DNA from: Jaenimonas drosophilae
Lineage: Eukaryota > Euglenozoa > Kinetoplastea > Trypanosomatida > Trypanosomatidae
NCBI GenBank assembly: GCA_030849065.1
Contig: JASAON010001613.1
Span: 34,340 to 98,339 of the forward strand
Direction: 5' to 3'
DNA: 64,000 nucleotides
Made by a program: the position numbers and the translations under genes
In this document: positions 27,376 to 34,927 of the stretch, one piece after another
Position numbering within the stretch: the stretch's first letter is position 1
Layout: every line of letters begins with the position of its first letter
Notes under the pieces: generated by a model
What the model was told of the DNA's origin: nothing
The model's input: the letters and a program-made list of their open reading frames with translations, nothing else
Databases searched by the model: none

Positions 27376-29181
27376 CTAGGTCATCTGCGCCACCTTCATG
27401 CGGTTGCGCAGGTGAATGAGTGCGAGCCTGAGCTGATCGGCGGTCATGGTGGGCATCTGGCGCGTCATGGGGAGGCTGCCCCCACTGCTACTATCTGTCC
27501 CGCTGAATCCTGTTGTTGATGTGCTGAAGCTGCTGCTGAGTTCGGCAGCTGCATTACCCGCCAGAAGGTCGCCACTCCAGGCGCTGGTGCTCGTGCTGGA
27601 GGTGGTCGTCAGGCAGGACGACTCCGCCAAACACGGCGGGTTGGGATCATCGTCGTCTCCACTCGACGAGCTGAGGCTCACATTCACAACAGCCTCCGTT
27701 GCGGGGGTAGGGGCACACAATGAATGTACCGGTGGTGCTACCAATGGAGCAGAGACCTCCGGCTGCACCGCTAATACGGCCTCTGTAATGGCGGCTACAT
27801 TTTCTTCAGTAGCCACGTTCTCCATTGGCGTGCGAGGTACTGGGATATCCATAACATCCAGAGCCGGTGTTGTGGGGGCCTCGGCCGCGTCGTCTGTGCT
27901 CCTCATCGGCTGCTCTGTCTCCACCTTTGTGGCAGTGGGCGACGTGAATGATGGTGAGAGTGGGTTGGCTTCAGCGACCTCCGCAGACGCCGACTCCATC
28001 GTCACTGGCACAACACAGCAATCATGTGTTGGCAGCACAACGGTGGTGGTGCCAAAGAGATCCATCAGCTCAGCAGGCCGTAGAAGTGCATCCATGGGAA
28101 GCAGTGGCCTCAAGGGTTCACCTCCTCGTTCATCGTGTAGAAGAACGCGTGGGGGGCGGAGGAACTCCGCCTCAAAGGCCTCATCTGCCTTGGCCGCCGC
28201 GGCCCGGCTGCGTTGCATTGCAGTTGCTGGGTGGTGTGCCGCACTCACTGAGGGGTGACCCCCGTGCGCTGCAGCAGTGAAGGGGGTTGGGGCTTTGGTC
28301 AGTGGCCCCTCCATCGCCAACTCCTCATCTTCCTCTCGCGGGTGGCGGTACGTCACCGCTGCCTCTGCCCGACGGTTCCGCAGCTCGTCCTTCTGCTGCT
28401 GCTGCTGCTCAGCAGCCATCAGCTCCTGTTGATGAACGAGGGCTGCACGTCGAGCGGCGAGGCGACTCTGCTCCTCCGCCATCGCTTCCGCACGTTGCAC
28501 CTCCACCTCAACTGGAATGCGCGGGAGCTGCTCTGCAGCCTCCATGGCAGAGATTGCTCGCGTCTCCGGGAATGCGCCACCACCCGCCGCGAACAGCACA
28601 CGTGGAGCCCAGGGATCGGCTGGCCGTGGGAGTAGCATCGCGTCGTTGGAAGGGTTCATTGGCCACATATCCGCAACGGCTCTATCTCCACCACAAGCCA
28701 CAGCAACAGGTACAGGGGCGGCCCGCTTGCGCTGCTTCTCTGTGCTTTTCGCCAAGTTGGCGATGCGCTCCCGTCGCTCCTCCGCCGGCCGCTCGCGCTG
28801 GCGCTGCTCCACATGAACGCGGGCCGTTGCGAGGCGATGGCGGGCGTTCTCCAGCTCATGCTCTGCATCCCAGGCAGACGCCTCCTCCACCGCCGTACGA
28901 TGGAGAGCGGTGGTGTGGGCAGCAGCCTCAATCATTCCGTCTCCCATCTTGGCAGAGTTGGCACGCACCTGACGCTCCAGCTCTACCGATTGCTGCAGCT
29001 TCGACTGCCTCCAGCGCTCCTCCACGTCTTGTCGCACACGTTGTTGCTGCACCTGCTTCCCCGCAGCGTAGAGTTGCGCACGGCTGACAGATACGGCGGA
29101 AGCAATCTTGCGAGCTGCTACCAGCCGCTCTCGACGCCGCTCCGCCTCCTGTTGCTCCCGCACCGCCAAGATCGATACCAT
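27376..29181 (-). CDS. Coiled-coil protein with a CEP295-like N-terminus (candidate centriole/basal-body protein)
   Basis: 601 residues. Residues 1-150 are a continuous Arg/Glu/Gln helix. Its pattern (REQQEAERRRERL at 8-20; KLQQSVELERQVRANSAKMGDGM at about 60-82) recalls the N-terminus of CEP295/Ana1, including the MGDG turn where the human protein has MGEG. A second helix (about 228-290, EVEVQRAEAMAEEQ onward) has the spacing seen in CEP295. The C-terminal 300 residues are Ser/Thr/Pro-rich and disordered. CEP295 stabilises centrioles, which fits a flagellate, but this is pattern recognition only; a generic coiled-coil protein is the alternative. Confidence 0.6.
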   Translation of the reverse strand: MVSILAVREQQEAERRRERLVAARKIASAVSVSRAQLYAAGKQVQQQRVRQDVEERWRQSKLQQSVELERQVRANSAKMGDGMIEAAAHTTALHRTAVEEASAWDAEHELENARHRLATARVHVEQRQRERPAEERRERIANLAKSTEKQRKRAAPVPVAVACGGDRAVADMWPMNPSNDAMLLPRPADPWAPRVLFAAGGGAFPETRAISAMEAAEQLPRIPVEVEVQRAEAMAEEQSRLAARRAALVHQQELMAAEQQQQQKDELRNRRAEAAVTYRHPREEDEELAMEGPLTKAPTPFTAAAHGGHPSVSAAHHPATAMQRSRAAAAKADEAFEAEFLRPPRVLLHDERGGEPLRPLLPMDALLRPAELMDLFGTTTVVLPTHDCCVVPVTMESASAEVAEANPLSPSFTSPTATKVETEQPMRSTDDAAEAPTTPALDVMDIPVPRTPMENVATEENVAAITEAVLAVQPEVSAPLVAPPVHSLCAPTPATEAVVNVSLSSSSGDDDDPNPPCLAESSCLTTTSSTSTSAWSGDLLAGNAAAELSSSFSTSTTGFSGTDSSSGGSLPMTRQMPTMTADQLRLALIHLRNRMKVAQMT

Positions 29182-29419
29182 GGCAGATGAGGAGCACGAA
29201 AGCTGTGTGTGTTGTATATGTGTTGTGTGTGTGCGTATGTGTGTGGACCGTGTGAGGGGTGTGAGTACCTTGCGTCGTTCCCCCTAGAAGGTAGGCCTAC
29301 AGTACATGAAGAGGAAAGAGAAAACGCACAGACGTGGACAAAAAAACATTCTTCAATGAACTTGTTCTGAGAGAGGCAACATGACGGCAGTACGTACCCT
29401 CTTAACCCGTTGTGCGGAT

Positions 29420-30619
29420 TCACGCACCATCAGCCACCACAGCATCAAATGAAGGAGGAGGAGGAAGGCTCTTGTTGAGTTTTGCGAGCGCAGTCGTCAC
29501 CGCATCGCTGAAGGCTGCCACCGTCCCTCGCACATGCCCGTCAGACGCGGCCAACCTCGCCTTCAGCTGTTCTCCCTCCGCCCGCTCCTTTCCGAGTACA
29601 TCCTGGAGCCCAGCGATAACTTCCTCCTTGGCGGCCAAAGCCACCTCCACGTCAGCGATACGTTTCGCCAACTCCGAGCTGTAGATGGATCCTTGCTGCA
29701 GCTCCTCGAGCTGCTGCTGCACCAAACTCTCCAGTTCACGCAGTCGTTGGGAATGTGCATCTTCTGCACTGTGTTGTTCCTTCTCCATGTGTGAGAGGGA
29801 CTGCTGAAGCTCTTCCTCTCGTTGCTGTGCCACTGCCACCAAGCGCTTCTGCTCAGCCAGCGCCTCTTCCACAGCCTCAGCGCGTGCGCGCGCAGATGCG
29901 GCTCGTTGAGACTCAGCCTGGAATTGCTCCCCAAGATATGCGACGACGGCTTCATCTTCCTCCATCAGCTGGCTCATGCTGCACTGGAGCTGGTGGATGC
30001 ACAGGTTGAGCTTCGCCTCTGACTCTGACACCTCCGTTGCTGCAGCTTGTATGCCTGCAAGCTCCTCCAAGGCCGCGGGGAAGCAGGGTGGCGTCAACTT
30101 GGTGAGATCCTGCAACGAATTCATGTCCAGCGTATGATGTTCAGGGGAGTTGAGGGGCGTCGGAACAAAGGCAGCATCTAGATGATGCACCAGTGCATCC
30201 TCTAAGCGCTGCACCTTCAACTGAAGCAGCTCGTTGCTCTTTTGAAGGGCACTCATACGTGTAGGGTCCACTGCGTCATCGCTGTGAGACGCAAAGGACG
30301 CACTCTGTGGTTGGCGGTGTTGTTCCACCACCTTCCGGAGCTGAACAACCTCATCATATAGCTCATCTCGCTGACGTACCGCGGTGGAGAGCTGCTGCCG
30401 AACGTCGCCCGCCGCGGACTCTGCGCAGGCGAGGGTACGAAGGAGGATATTGCAGCGCTCTTCCATGGCGGCCTTTTCCTGGATCATCGACTGGCGCACA
30501 TGATCGAGCTCTGCTCTTGCGCGCGTGGCTGCTCCGCTTGCACGCTGCCACTGTGCGTGGTAGGCCTCGCACTTCACCCTCCACGATCCGTCGTCCAGCG
30601 CATCGAACGCGGAGGCCAT
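29420..30619 (-). CDS. Coiled-coil protein, unknown function
   Basis: 399 residues from the ATG at 30619 (MASAFDALDDGSWRVKCEAYHAQW). An open extension to 30787 crosses the pyrimidine tract and acceptor at 30644-30680 and is rejected. Most of the chain is heptad-rich helix in two blocks (about 15-140 and 215-375), separated by a region with a short Pro-containing loop (about 150-190). There is no signal peptide, membrane segment or catalytic motif. Probably cytoskeletal; the sequence does not say more. Confidence 0.7.
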   Translation of the reverse strand: MASAFDALDDGSWRVKCEAYHAQWQRASGAATRARAELDHVRQSMIQEKAAMEERCNILLRTLACAESAAGDVRQQLSTAVRQRDELYDEVVQLRKVVEQHRQPQSASFASHSDDAVDPTRMSALQKSNELLQLKVQRLEDALVHHLDAAFVPTPLNSPEHHTLDMNSLQDLTKLTPPCFPAALEELAGIQAAATEVSESEAKLNLCIHQLQCSMSQLMEEDEAVVAYLGEQFQAESQRAASARARAEAVEEALAEQKRLVAVAQQREEELQQSLSHMEKEQHSAEDAHSQRLRELESLVQQQLEELQQGSIYSSELAKRIADVEVALAAKEEVIAGLQDVLGKERAEGEQLKARLAASDGHVRGTVAAFSDAVTTALAKLNKSLPPPPSFDAVVADGA

Positions 30620-30643
30620 CGTACGTCGGCCGCTCAACTGACG

Positions 30644-30680
30644 CTGAAGAAGACGGAGGGGCGATGAAGGAGTTAGAGAG
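30644..30680 (-). promoter_or_regulatory. Predicted spliced-leader acceptor for the 399-residue coiled-coil gene
   Basis: The minus strand reads a long C/T run (complement of 30646-30680) ending in TTCTTC, followed by AG (complement of 30644-30645), about 25 bases before the ATG at 30619. Confidence 0.6.
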
Positions 30681-30828
30681 TAGAGTGAATGTGCATGGGT
30701 TCTGTAGCACCGCAGCGACATACAATAAACATCATCGGGTTTCAACATAGCAAACAGGGGGTGGCATGTACTCTCTTCAGCCCGCATTGAACCCTACTGA
30801 CGGAATGAGGGTGAGCTAGCCTCTCCAT

Positions 30829-31344
30829 TCACCTCACTTCCTTGTGAGCTGCGAGGAAGGCCTCCACAATGGGCGGCGCTAAGCTAGCAACGGCTTCGAA
30901 AATGTGCCGCTTTTCTTTGGGACAGCGTTCAACCAAGGTTGTCAATGGCATCCACTCAACGGACTGGAATTCCTGCGTTGCGTGGCTGTTTGGGGGCGGC
31001 ACAAGAATCATCTTCTTCACGTCGAGCAGCGGCGTGTAGAAGAGCAACACTCGCTGAATCTGGCCAATGTAGCCAAACCGGCGCAGGTTTGCACCCTCGC
31101 GGAGTATGTACGAGAATGTCATTGCGTTTCCATCAGGCGGAGGAATCTCCTTCACGAAGTGAACATCTGATGGGAGCAGGCCAATCTCCTCCCCAAGCTC
31201 GCGTGTGGCCGCCACGACGATGTCGAGGTCCTCCTTCTCAACCCCGCCCTGAACGCATTGGTAGGCTGATTCACGTAAGCGCTTGCAGCCAAGAAACTGG
31301 CCGTCGGGGTTAAAGAGGAAAACGCAGACGTTGGATCGGTACAT
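30829..31344 (-). CDS. Nudix hydrolase, diadenosine-tetraphosphatase/RppH-like
   Basis: 171 residues from the ATG at 31344. The opening MYRSNVCVFLFNPDGQFLGC and the YQCVQGG approach to the Nudix box are typical of the Ap4A-hydrolase/RppH branch, which cleaves dinucleoside polyphosphates or removes pyrophosphate from RNA 5' ends. The Nudix box (33-56) keeps the metal-binding RELGEEIGL part. It has one more residue than the standard G-x5-E-x7-REUXEEXGU spacing, and Leu falls where the first Glu is expected. An extension to 31428 reads through an AC repeat and is rejected. The true substrate cannot be told from sequence. Confidence 0.85.
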   Translation of the reverse strand: MYRSNVCVFLFNPDGQFLGCKRLRESAYQCVQGGVEKEDLDIVVAATRELGEEIGLLPSDVHFVKEIPPPDGNAMTFSYILREGANLRRFGYIGQIQRVLLFYTPLLDVKKMILVPPPNSHATQEFQSVEWMPLTTLVERCPKEKRHIFEAVASLAPPIVEAFLAAHKEVR

Positions 31345-31666
31345 GTTCGAGTGACGTCTACTACAACACGAGCTAGCAATCTCTCTGATGGTCAATGAAG
31401 CCACCAACATGCACACACACACACACACACGACCACATGTGAATAGAGAGAGGAGGGAGGGGGAGAACGATTGCCCATCAACAAAACGCCAAGAAAGACG
31501 ACTTCCTCTGGCAAAGCACTGTCCTGAAAACCATTAGCTAAGTTAGACCCTCCACGAGGGCTGCCTCATGTTTGTGTTTCCCTCTCCCCTCTTCAGCAGA
31601 ACGACTCTCCATCACACACAAACGAACAACATCAACAACAACATCAGCATCCAGCATATCACCGGA
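31345..31666. other. Intergenic spacer with AC repeat
   Basis: Holds an AC dinucleotide run (31412-31430) and purine-rich stretches that are pyrimidine tracts on the transcribed strand. No gene. Confidence 0.5.
31412..31430. repeat. (AC)n microsatellite
   Basis: Uninterrupted CA repeat of 19 bases on the plus strand, seen directly. Confidence 0.9.
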
Positions 31667-32635
31667 CTACTGGTCAACCAGCGCACGAAAGTACCTCCGT
31701 TTGTAGTCGAAGTTGCGTGTCAGCTCAATCGCCTGTGACGTCGCCTCACCGCTCTTGGAGGCAGCCACCGCCACACACGTCTCGCTGCGTTGTTGGGGAA
31801 ACTCTCGGTGCTCCTGAAGCGGCAGAGGAAGCCAGCGTGCGTATGTCTGAGCTGGATTTTTCCGCGTCCACGGCACCACGAGCTTCGACACCTCCAGCTG
31901 CTCCATCGCAAAGTCGGCGTACGGCTCCGAATCGGTGAAGAGCATCATGCCACGCGGATCATCTGCACTGCTCCGCGCCTGGAGGCTGAGGTGCACCGCG
32001 CTGAAGAAGTCTCCCGTCGCTACACGCTGAAAGCTGTTCTTCTCCGTCCAGAAAGGAGGCGGCATGGAGATAACCGCAACGTCAGTACTACTTGGCTCCA
32101 GCACCTCCAACACGGTGAACATGGCCTCTGAGCGGAGGAACTGAACCCGCTCGCCAAATCGAGGAACCAGTTGGTTGGCCATGTTGGCCAGCAATTGCAA
32201 AGAGTGCCCCACCACCAACGTGGTGTACTCATCATCCATCTCCAGCTGCCGCCTGAGATAGTCCGTGCTCTTGCATCCATAGAGCACGGCACGTCGGCGT
32301 TGTGGTGCTCGAAAAGGAAGGAGAATACCTTCACGGAGCTTCTCCACGATGCCGCCCTGGACGAGGTGTTGGCGTTGCTCTGCCCGATGAACGCCACCAG
32401 TGGAGGGGAGAGTGGCCAGCCTCAAGGCAGGGAAATAGTGCGTATCTTCCTCTGCGTAAGTACAAGAAACAGCCCGAGCATCGGCATTCCGACGGACCGC
32501 CACTTCATGATCGAAAATGATGCGACGGATAAGGTCCTTCTGCGTACCCAGAGAGCTTCCCTCGTGGGTGCGGTAGCTACCCACGATCCCTTCCACTGAT
32601 GCAGCGCACCGTCGAAGGCTCGACTGGATCAGCAT
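31667..32635 (-). CDS. Divergent TrmB-like (tRNA m7G46) methyltransferase, possibly mitochondrial
   Basis: 322 residues from the ATG at 32635 (MLIQSSLRRCAASV); the frame is open back to a GTG at 32653. The N-terminus is basic and could target mitochondria. Residues about 195-245 follow the TrmB core: MPPPFWTEKNSFQRV stands where TrmB has its FPDPW-xKxRHxKRR loop, followed by a FFSAVHLSL helix and LFTDSEPYADFAM, matching the TrmB TD-x-x-x-YA strand and helix. The glycine-rich SAM motif near LYGCKST (118-124) is poorly preserved. It may be a non-catalytic relative. Confidence 0.6.
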   Translation of the reverse strand: MLIQSSLRRCAASVEGIVGSYRTHEGSSLGTQKDLIRRIIFDHEVAVRRNADARAVSCTYAEEDTHYFPALRLATLPSTGGVHRAEQRQHLVQGGIVEKLREGILLPFRAPQRRRAVLYGCKSTDYLRRQLEMDDEYTTLVVGHSLQLLANMANQLVPRFGERVQFLRSEAMFTVLEVLEPSSTDVAVISMPPPFWTEKNSFQRVATGDFFSAVHLSLQARSSADDPRGMMLFTDSEPYADFAMEQLEVSKLVVPWTRKNPAQTYARWLPLPLQEHREFPQQRSETCVAVAASKSGEATSQAIELTRNFDYKRRYFRALVDQ

Positions 32636-32746
32636 ACCAAGAGCTCGCCACACGCTGTACTGCTGTGGTGACGCGGTAAGAGCCTACCAGGCCTTGACGT
32701 ACTCACTTCGAAAAATGGAAAAAAAAAAGCGGATAGGGAAAGCGAA

Positions 32747-32772
32747 TGTGTGTGTGTGTGTGTGTGTGTGTG
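32747..32772. repeat. (TG)n microsatellite
   Basis: Pure TG repeat of 26 bases in the spacer between the TrmB-like gene and the next short gene (spacer 32636-32951, which otherwise shows no coding frame). Confidence 0.9.
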
Positions 32773-32951
32773 CGTATGCATAAACCAGAGGGAGGAATCG
32801 GGTTTTCCCCCCAAAAAAATAGTTAAAGTGGGCTCCAATACGTGGAGAGTGTGATGAAGTATCGACCATGTGATGGAGCCACTGTCAGCTTCCGACTGCC
32901 AAAATGTTTGTGTCGCCCACGAAAAGCGGAGATCCAACCACTGAGGTGGGA

Positions 32952-33329
32952 CTACCACGATGGAAGGGGGTGATGAATAGGGCAGCTCCTGGCGGCTGCC
33001 CAACGACCTGCGTCGTCGTTGCTATTCCTCAGGATGTTTTCTGCGTGATTGCGCTCTGCCTCGCATCCTCGGCCATAGCGTTGGCGGTAATACTGGCTCG
33101 CACGTCTGGCTTGCACCAAGTTGGACTTGGCCTTATCGCAAGCATGCGGAAGGTGCCGAAGAAGTAGCTGAACCTCATCCTCCCTTCTGCGATCTTCCGC
33201 GGAGCTTCCGAGTATTCCCTGCTGCACGGCCTCAACCGCAGTTGGGGTTGGGATGCGCACGGGCTGGCAGTCAAAGGGCGTGGCCACGAGGGTCAGCGTC
33301 ATCGACCACTTCTGCAACGTACGTCGCAT
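32952..33329 (-). CDS. Short hypothetical protein
   Basis: 125 residues from the ATG at 33329 (MRRTLQKWSMTLTLV). The frame is open further to a GTG at 33419 but has no earlier ATG. A strong pyrimidine tract and AG (complement of about 33420-33455) lie upstream. The first ATG after it (complement of 33415) starts a seven-codon frame ending in TAG, a possible upstream ORF. The protein is basic with a helical middle (EDRRREDEVQLLLRHL), four cysteines and a Trp-ending tail. I do not recognise it. A basic, possibly mitochondrial N-terminus is the only hint. It may not be coding. Confidence 0.4.
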   Translation of the reverse strand: MRRTLQKWSMTLTLVATPFDCQPVRIPTPTAVEAVQQGILGSSAEDRRREDEVQLLLRHLPHACDKAKSNLVQARRASQYYRQRYGRGCEAERNHAENILRNSNDDAGRWAAARSCPIHHPLPSW

Positions 33330-33751
33330 ATCCAAAAAGTAGTTGCCAGGCTGACTGATTCCACCTACAGGAAGAGACTCTTGTTCTATCAAATCTAGCC
33401 ACTCCCGTGTTCCATACACTATGAAGAAACAAGAGCAAAGAAGAACGAGAAGAACGCAGATTCATGGGCATAGGCTTACAACAGAAGAGCTCCATCCTTC
33501 ACAGAATTCGATGCACGGGAGGGGGGGACGGCAGGTTTCCAGAGTTGTCAGGTGGCGAGAAAACACGGCAGCGAGAGCACATCTTCCATTGGCTAACAAG
33601 TGGGGGGTGCACCGCTACCATGCGACCGAACACATCGTGCCGGCGACAAGAAGCGCGGCAACGATTGTGGTATGGGCCTGCGCAGCTGCTCACGACGTGT
33701 TCATTTCAGGCGGCGTCACTCCACTTTTCCACGAGCTTACAGCCAGAGTTA

Positions 33752-33964
33752 CTACGCACACATGAAGGAAGAGAAGGGAGGGCAGCACCTCGTCGCATGA
33801 CGATGTTGCCTGAGAAGATGGAGAGCGAGCTCAAGAACTGCGTCATGGCATCGCTGGCACTCCTCCACGAGACGCTGACCCAACAGTGAACGGCTCTTCA
33901 CCAACTGTTCTGCTTCTCGCCCCCCTTCGTCTTCGCGGCAGTGATCTTCGAGGCAGCGTGGCAT
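33752..33964 (-). CDS. Small hypothetical protein with a strong splice-acceptor context
   Basis: 70 residues from the ATG at 33964. The frame is open to 34045, but the extension reads the pyrimidine tract (SPLSPLLFCTF). The acceptor AG is two bases from the ATG, one of the best contexts in the window. The product (MPRCLEDHCREDEG, then a Leu/Glu/Arg helix with a CQRC pair) is mostly helical with six cysteines, three of them close to the C-terminus. It could be a small Cys-paired mitochondrial or complex subunit; nothing identifies it. Confidence 0.45.
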   Translation of the reverse strand: MPRCLEDHCREDEGGREAEQLVKSRSLLGQRLVEECQRCHDAVLELALHLLRQHRHATRCCPPFSSFMCA

Positions 33965-33966
33965 GC

Positions 33967-34022
33967 CTAGCAACCCCCGGTGCGCGAAAGTACAAAAAAG
34001 AAGAGGAGAGAGAGGAGAGGTG
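33967..34022 (-). promoter_or_regulatory. Predicted spliced-leader acceptor for the 70-residue gene
   Basis: A T/C-rich tract on the minus strand (complement of about 33995-34022) is followed by its first AG at the complement of 33967-33968, directly before the ATG at 33964. Confidence 0.55.
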
Positions 34023-34927
34023 GAGGGCCACGGGTCCCACCTCATAACATAACAGTTGGAAATGGAAGGAAAAGAGTGGGAGGAACAAGATCAGAAAGAA
34101 AAGAAAACAGAGGAGCTAACGAGGAGCACCACGCGCGTCCACATCATGAGTTGAGTGAATGCAGCAGCAATAGGTATAAACATGAAGTAGGGAGGCAGAA
34201 CAGCATGCACTGTGTGGAGTGCGTTCATTCCTTCTCCACTGGCGTGGGCTTATCTCAGTGCTTTCATCCACTCATGCGTGATTTCATCATTTCACTTCAC
34301 ATAGCTGCCGCTTCAGTTTCAGTGTCGCCGTATGTACTCCCACAGTCCCCTTCACCATTGCACTCACACCCATAGCCTGACATTGAGGCACAAGATGTAG
34401 TGATCATGAAGGTGGATGGGGATAGCCCAGCAAGCGACGATTGTACGGCAGCATCGCAGAGATAGTGAACCAGGTGGAATGTATAAAGTCAGCAAATAAA
34501 AAAAAAACATAATGGAGGGACAATCGTTGTATCGTGGGGTGGCTGTACACTCTAGTAATGGATGGATGTGGAAGAGAGCTGAGATCACAGGGGCCATCGC
34601 CCTTGGATGAAGTCCAGTATGCGGGTGGCACCCCCTTCCTCAAGACAGGGGGAACGACGATGGGCCCCGTGATGATTGTTCACCGAGAGAGAGGCAGTGA
34701 GACTCAGGGTTGGGCAGAAGATGTGGAACCGGTATCTCAATCAAAATAGCCGGCAACTCATATATAAAAAAAGGCGGAGAGAGGTGGCAAATCAGCAAGA
34801 GCCAGCAGTGTGGCTGTCGTCATAGGCACTCTCTGCTTTCCTTTCTCCGACACTCCCGCGCTACACAATGTTCCTGCCCCGCCCTCGGACGTGCGCTGCC
34901 CCCCTCTGTGCCACTACGGTGACAACG
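34023..34927. other. 0.9 kb spacer without a recognisable gene
   Basis: Short frames on both strands without codon bias. A-runs at about 34498-34508 and 34767-34773 are T-runs on the transcribed strand. Likely the long 3' UTR of the phosphatase and leader of the 70-residue gene. Confidence 0.45.

Noticed and set aside
33464..33889. A 141-codon plus-strand frame
   Set aside because: Opposite to the array direction, overlaps the better-supported 70-residue gene, and shows no domain or codon bias.
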